Program-made: the position numbers and the translations under genes | The notes under the pieces: model-generated | What the model was told of the DNA's origin: nothing | What the model saw: only the letters and a program-made list of their open reading frames with translations | Databases searched by the model: none | Shown here: positions 15,232-16,979 of the stretch, piece after piece | How the letters are laid out: each line of letters begins with the position of its first letter | Numbering within the stretch: position 1 is the first letter of the stretch | Source of the DNA: Chrysochromulina tobinii | Taxonomy: Eukaryota > Haptophyta > Prymnesiales > Chrysochromulinaceae | Assembly: GCA_001275005.1 (NCBI GenBank) | Contig: JWZX01000726.1 | Location: forward strand, 1 to 16,979 | DNA: 16,979 bases | Direction: 5' to 3'

Positions 15232-16827
15232 CTAGTCTCCCGAACGAGATGTCGAGATCTCGCGAGCCTCGTTCGGACAACGGTCATTTTGCTCCCCTAG
15301 CTGCATTTCGAGCGCCTCCATAATGTTGACGCGGTCGCTCATAAAGGTCCATGTGGTCGCCAACTTGACTGCTTTCTTCTCTGACTCTGTCATTCCAGCG
15401 GCTCCTCGCAGCAGCACCAGTGCGAGGCCCGCCGCTCCAGCGAGGGCACGGGTCGCAGGCGGACAGAGGAGTGCGGCAGTGGAGGCGACCGCAGCGGCGG
15501 CTGTACCAGCTGGGCTCGCGTCCGTCGTTGCGATCGCCTCGACGAGCATGGGTGGAAGCGTCTTGCTCGAAGGGTCCACGAGGCAGGGCATGTCGTCGCG
15601 CAACCACTCGAAGCTGCAGCCGTAGCGCGCGCAGCTCCGGCGGAGTGCGCACATCGCCGCGTGATCCAGCTCACGCTGACGGCCTCGGCCACGGCCAGCG
15701 CCACAGAAAGTGCCCTCGGAGGCGCCTTCTCGTGGCGCGCCGTCTCGAGCGTTGCTGGCGTTCGGCGACCTCTCCCTCTCCACCTCGAGCAGCTGCTCGA
15801 CAAGTCGCATGGCCACGAGGGCGGCGTCGGCGAGGAGCTCCGCCGCCGGCAGCGCAGTCTGCCGACGGTCCCGCCGCGCCACGTCCTCGTGTGCCCTCCG
15901 AATCAATTCACAGCAACAAGCCTGCAGCTGCGCCGCTAGACGTACCGTTCGGTCGTCGCGATTGGGGGTCGACTTCCGCCCGCTGAGCCGTGCGCCAAAG
16001 TAGGCGGCGATGATGGGCGCCGTGATCTCCAGCATACCCAGCGGCGACTGTGCGAGGCTCGTGCGTGGCTCGAGACTACCTAGGAGCTGAGCGCCTTGCT
16101 CGAGGACCTCGTCGACCTCAGCGCTTGCACACGCGAGCTTGAACGCAGCGACCTCGAGGCCCATGGCGCTGAGAGCGTGGCCCGGTGGCCAGCGGAGCGC
16201 TTTCAGGGAGGCGCATGGTGCGGCGGCCTCGTCCGCGCAGCGTGCGCACGCGCACGTGAAGGGCAAATGCGCCGACCGAACATCTCGTGGCTGTACCAAC
16301 AGCCGAGGCGGCAGGTACGAGTGTCGAAGCTCTGTACCGGCCGGGATGGTGTCAGCTGCGAACATGACCATGTTACCGCCGACACGTATAGAGGTGCAGT
16401 TGGGTCGACAACTGTGGTTGAAGCGGCAGGCCGTCTCGTAAAACGCCGCACCGTACTCGACGCTGAGCAGTGCCGTCTCGAGACAAAAGGCGTTGCTGCG
16501 CACGACGGCGAACAAGAGAGCGATTTCTTCAACAGACTTGCCGTGGTATGAACACAGCCAGGCAGCAGCTTCCTCGTCGTCGCGATCGCCAGCTGCGGTG
16601 CGTGCGTCGGCGCAGAAGCCCGCCGCCCAGTCTCGGCCGTACTTTTGGACAAGAAGTGCGTGCACCAAGAACCACTCCGCTGAGGAAGATGGAATGTCGG
16701 GCGCCGGAGAACGGGTGGAGACGAGCGGCGCCTCCAGGAGAATGAGCTCGCCATACGAGATGCGGCGAGAGGCGACGACGTGCGTCCCGAGCGTAGGCGA
16801 GCGACGAATCTGGTACAAGGGTGCCAT
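15232..16827 (-). CDS. SET-domain protein, SMYD-like without a MYND finger (putative lysine methyltransferase)
   Basis: A 531-residue intronless frame from ATG 16827 to TAG 15232. SET landmarks in order: GTHVVASRRISYGELILLEAPLV (14-36) as the AdoMet-side N-SET; RFNHSCRPNC (135-144) with the NHSC AdoMet-binding and knot-forming motif; IPAGTELRHSY (161-171) with the catalytic-site Tyr171; and the Cys-rich post-SET FTCACARC (190-197). The MYND zinc finger that splits the SET of classical SMYD proteins is absent; an acidic, Ala-rich insert (70-95) stands in its place. Residues 205-420 are probably helical, as in the TPR-like C-terminal half of SMYD proteins, with a low-complexity stretch at 355-390. 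A hydrophobic segment at about 442-475 (including GAAGLALVLL) could be a membrane anchor or a buried helix. Members of this class methylate histone or non-histone lysines; the substrate cannot be told. Confidence 0.88.
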   Translation of the reverse strand: MAPLYQIRRSPTLGTHVVASRRISYGELILLEAPLVSTRSPAPDIPSSSAEWFLVHALLVQKYGRDWAAGFCADARTAAGDRDDEEAAAWLCSYHGKSVEEIALLFAVVRSNAFCLETALLSVEYGAAFYETACRFNHSCRPNCTSIRVGGNMVMFAADTIPAGTELRHSYLPPRLLVQPRDVRSAHLPFTCACARCADEAAAPCASLKALRWPPGHALSAMGLEVAAFKLACASAEVDEVLEQGAQLLGSLEPRTSLAQSPLGMLEITAPIIAAYFGARLSGRKSTPNRDDRTVRLAAQLQACCCELIRRAHEDVARRDRRQTALPAAELLADAALVAMRLVEQLLEVERERSPNASNARDGAPREGASEGTFCGAGRGRGRQRELDHAAMCALRRSCARYGCSFEWLRDDMPCLVDPSSKTLPPMLVEAIATTDASPAGTAAAAVASTAALLCPPATRALAGAAGLALVLLRGAAGMTESEKKAVKLATTWTFMSDRVNIMEALEMQLGEQNDRCPNEAREISTSRSGD

Positions 16828-16910
16828 ATGCTCTTCCCAACTCTCTTCCCAGTGTCTCCAGTCTCTTCACAACACGTAAACGATACGACGTTCCATAGAT
16901 CCCGAGTGAG

Positions 16911-16979
16911 AGGGTCCCGCCCTGGACCCTCTGGGGGTCCGGCTGGACCCCTGGACCCTCTGGACCCTCCTCTGGACCC
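16911..16979. repeat. TGGACCC tandem-repeat tract running off the window edge
   Basis: TGGACCC occurs five times (16923, 16944, 16952, 16961, 16973), linked by CTC or CCTC, and its complement GGGTCC occurs at 16913 and 16935. The spacing of 8-21 bp is irregular. It begins about 85 bp upstream of the SET-gene ATG and is cut by the end of the window, so its full length is unknown. The forward and inverted copies allow hairpins. Confidence 0.75.

Overview
This window looks like nuclear DNA of a GC-rich, compact eukaryote, most likely a unicellular alga with a plastid of secondary origin; a haptophyte is my best guess but is not proven. The reasons are genes that exist only in eukaryotes (COQ4, casein kinase 1, a SET-domain methyltransferase, a U-box ligase), spliceosomal introns, no operons, very high GC with Ala/Gly/Pro/Ser low-complexity runs, and a thioredoxin whose N-terminus reads as a signal peptide followed by a transit-like stretch.

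Layout. 1-530: little that can be supported; possibly the last exon of a minus-strand gene at the left edge, and a degenerate pentamer repeat. 611-1282 (+): an unrecognised protein. 1536-2354 (+): COQ4 of ubiquinone biosynthesis. 2490-3101 (-): an unrecognised short protein convergent with COQ4. About 3.2-4.2 kb: gene-poor DNA with a strong palindromic cluster. 4223-10576 (-): one uninterrupted 2117-residue frame that encodes about 25-30 hydrophobic segments, a long disordered linker, a C-terminal U-box and an RGG tail. 10834-11474 (+): a two-exon thioredoxin that shares a 257-bp divergent promoter with the giant gene. 11742-13064 (-): a DUF819-family membrane protein. 13666-14897 (-): casein kinase 1 in two exons. 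15232-16827 (-): a SET-domain protein. The right edge is a TGGACCC tandem repeat.

The strongest candidate for something undescribed is the 2117-residue protein. It looks like a membrane-embedded U-box E3 ligase with the catalytic domain at the end of a very large multi-pass body, comparable in logic to the Doa10/MARCH6 and HRD1 membrane RING ligases but with a different E3 fold, the opposite order and an RNA-binding-type tail. A second theme is that the only two introns that can be placed both fit best as GC-AG introns with similar donor and branch-site sequences. The genes do not form one pathway; they look like independent housekeeping and regulatory genes packed closely together.
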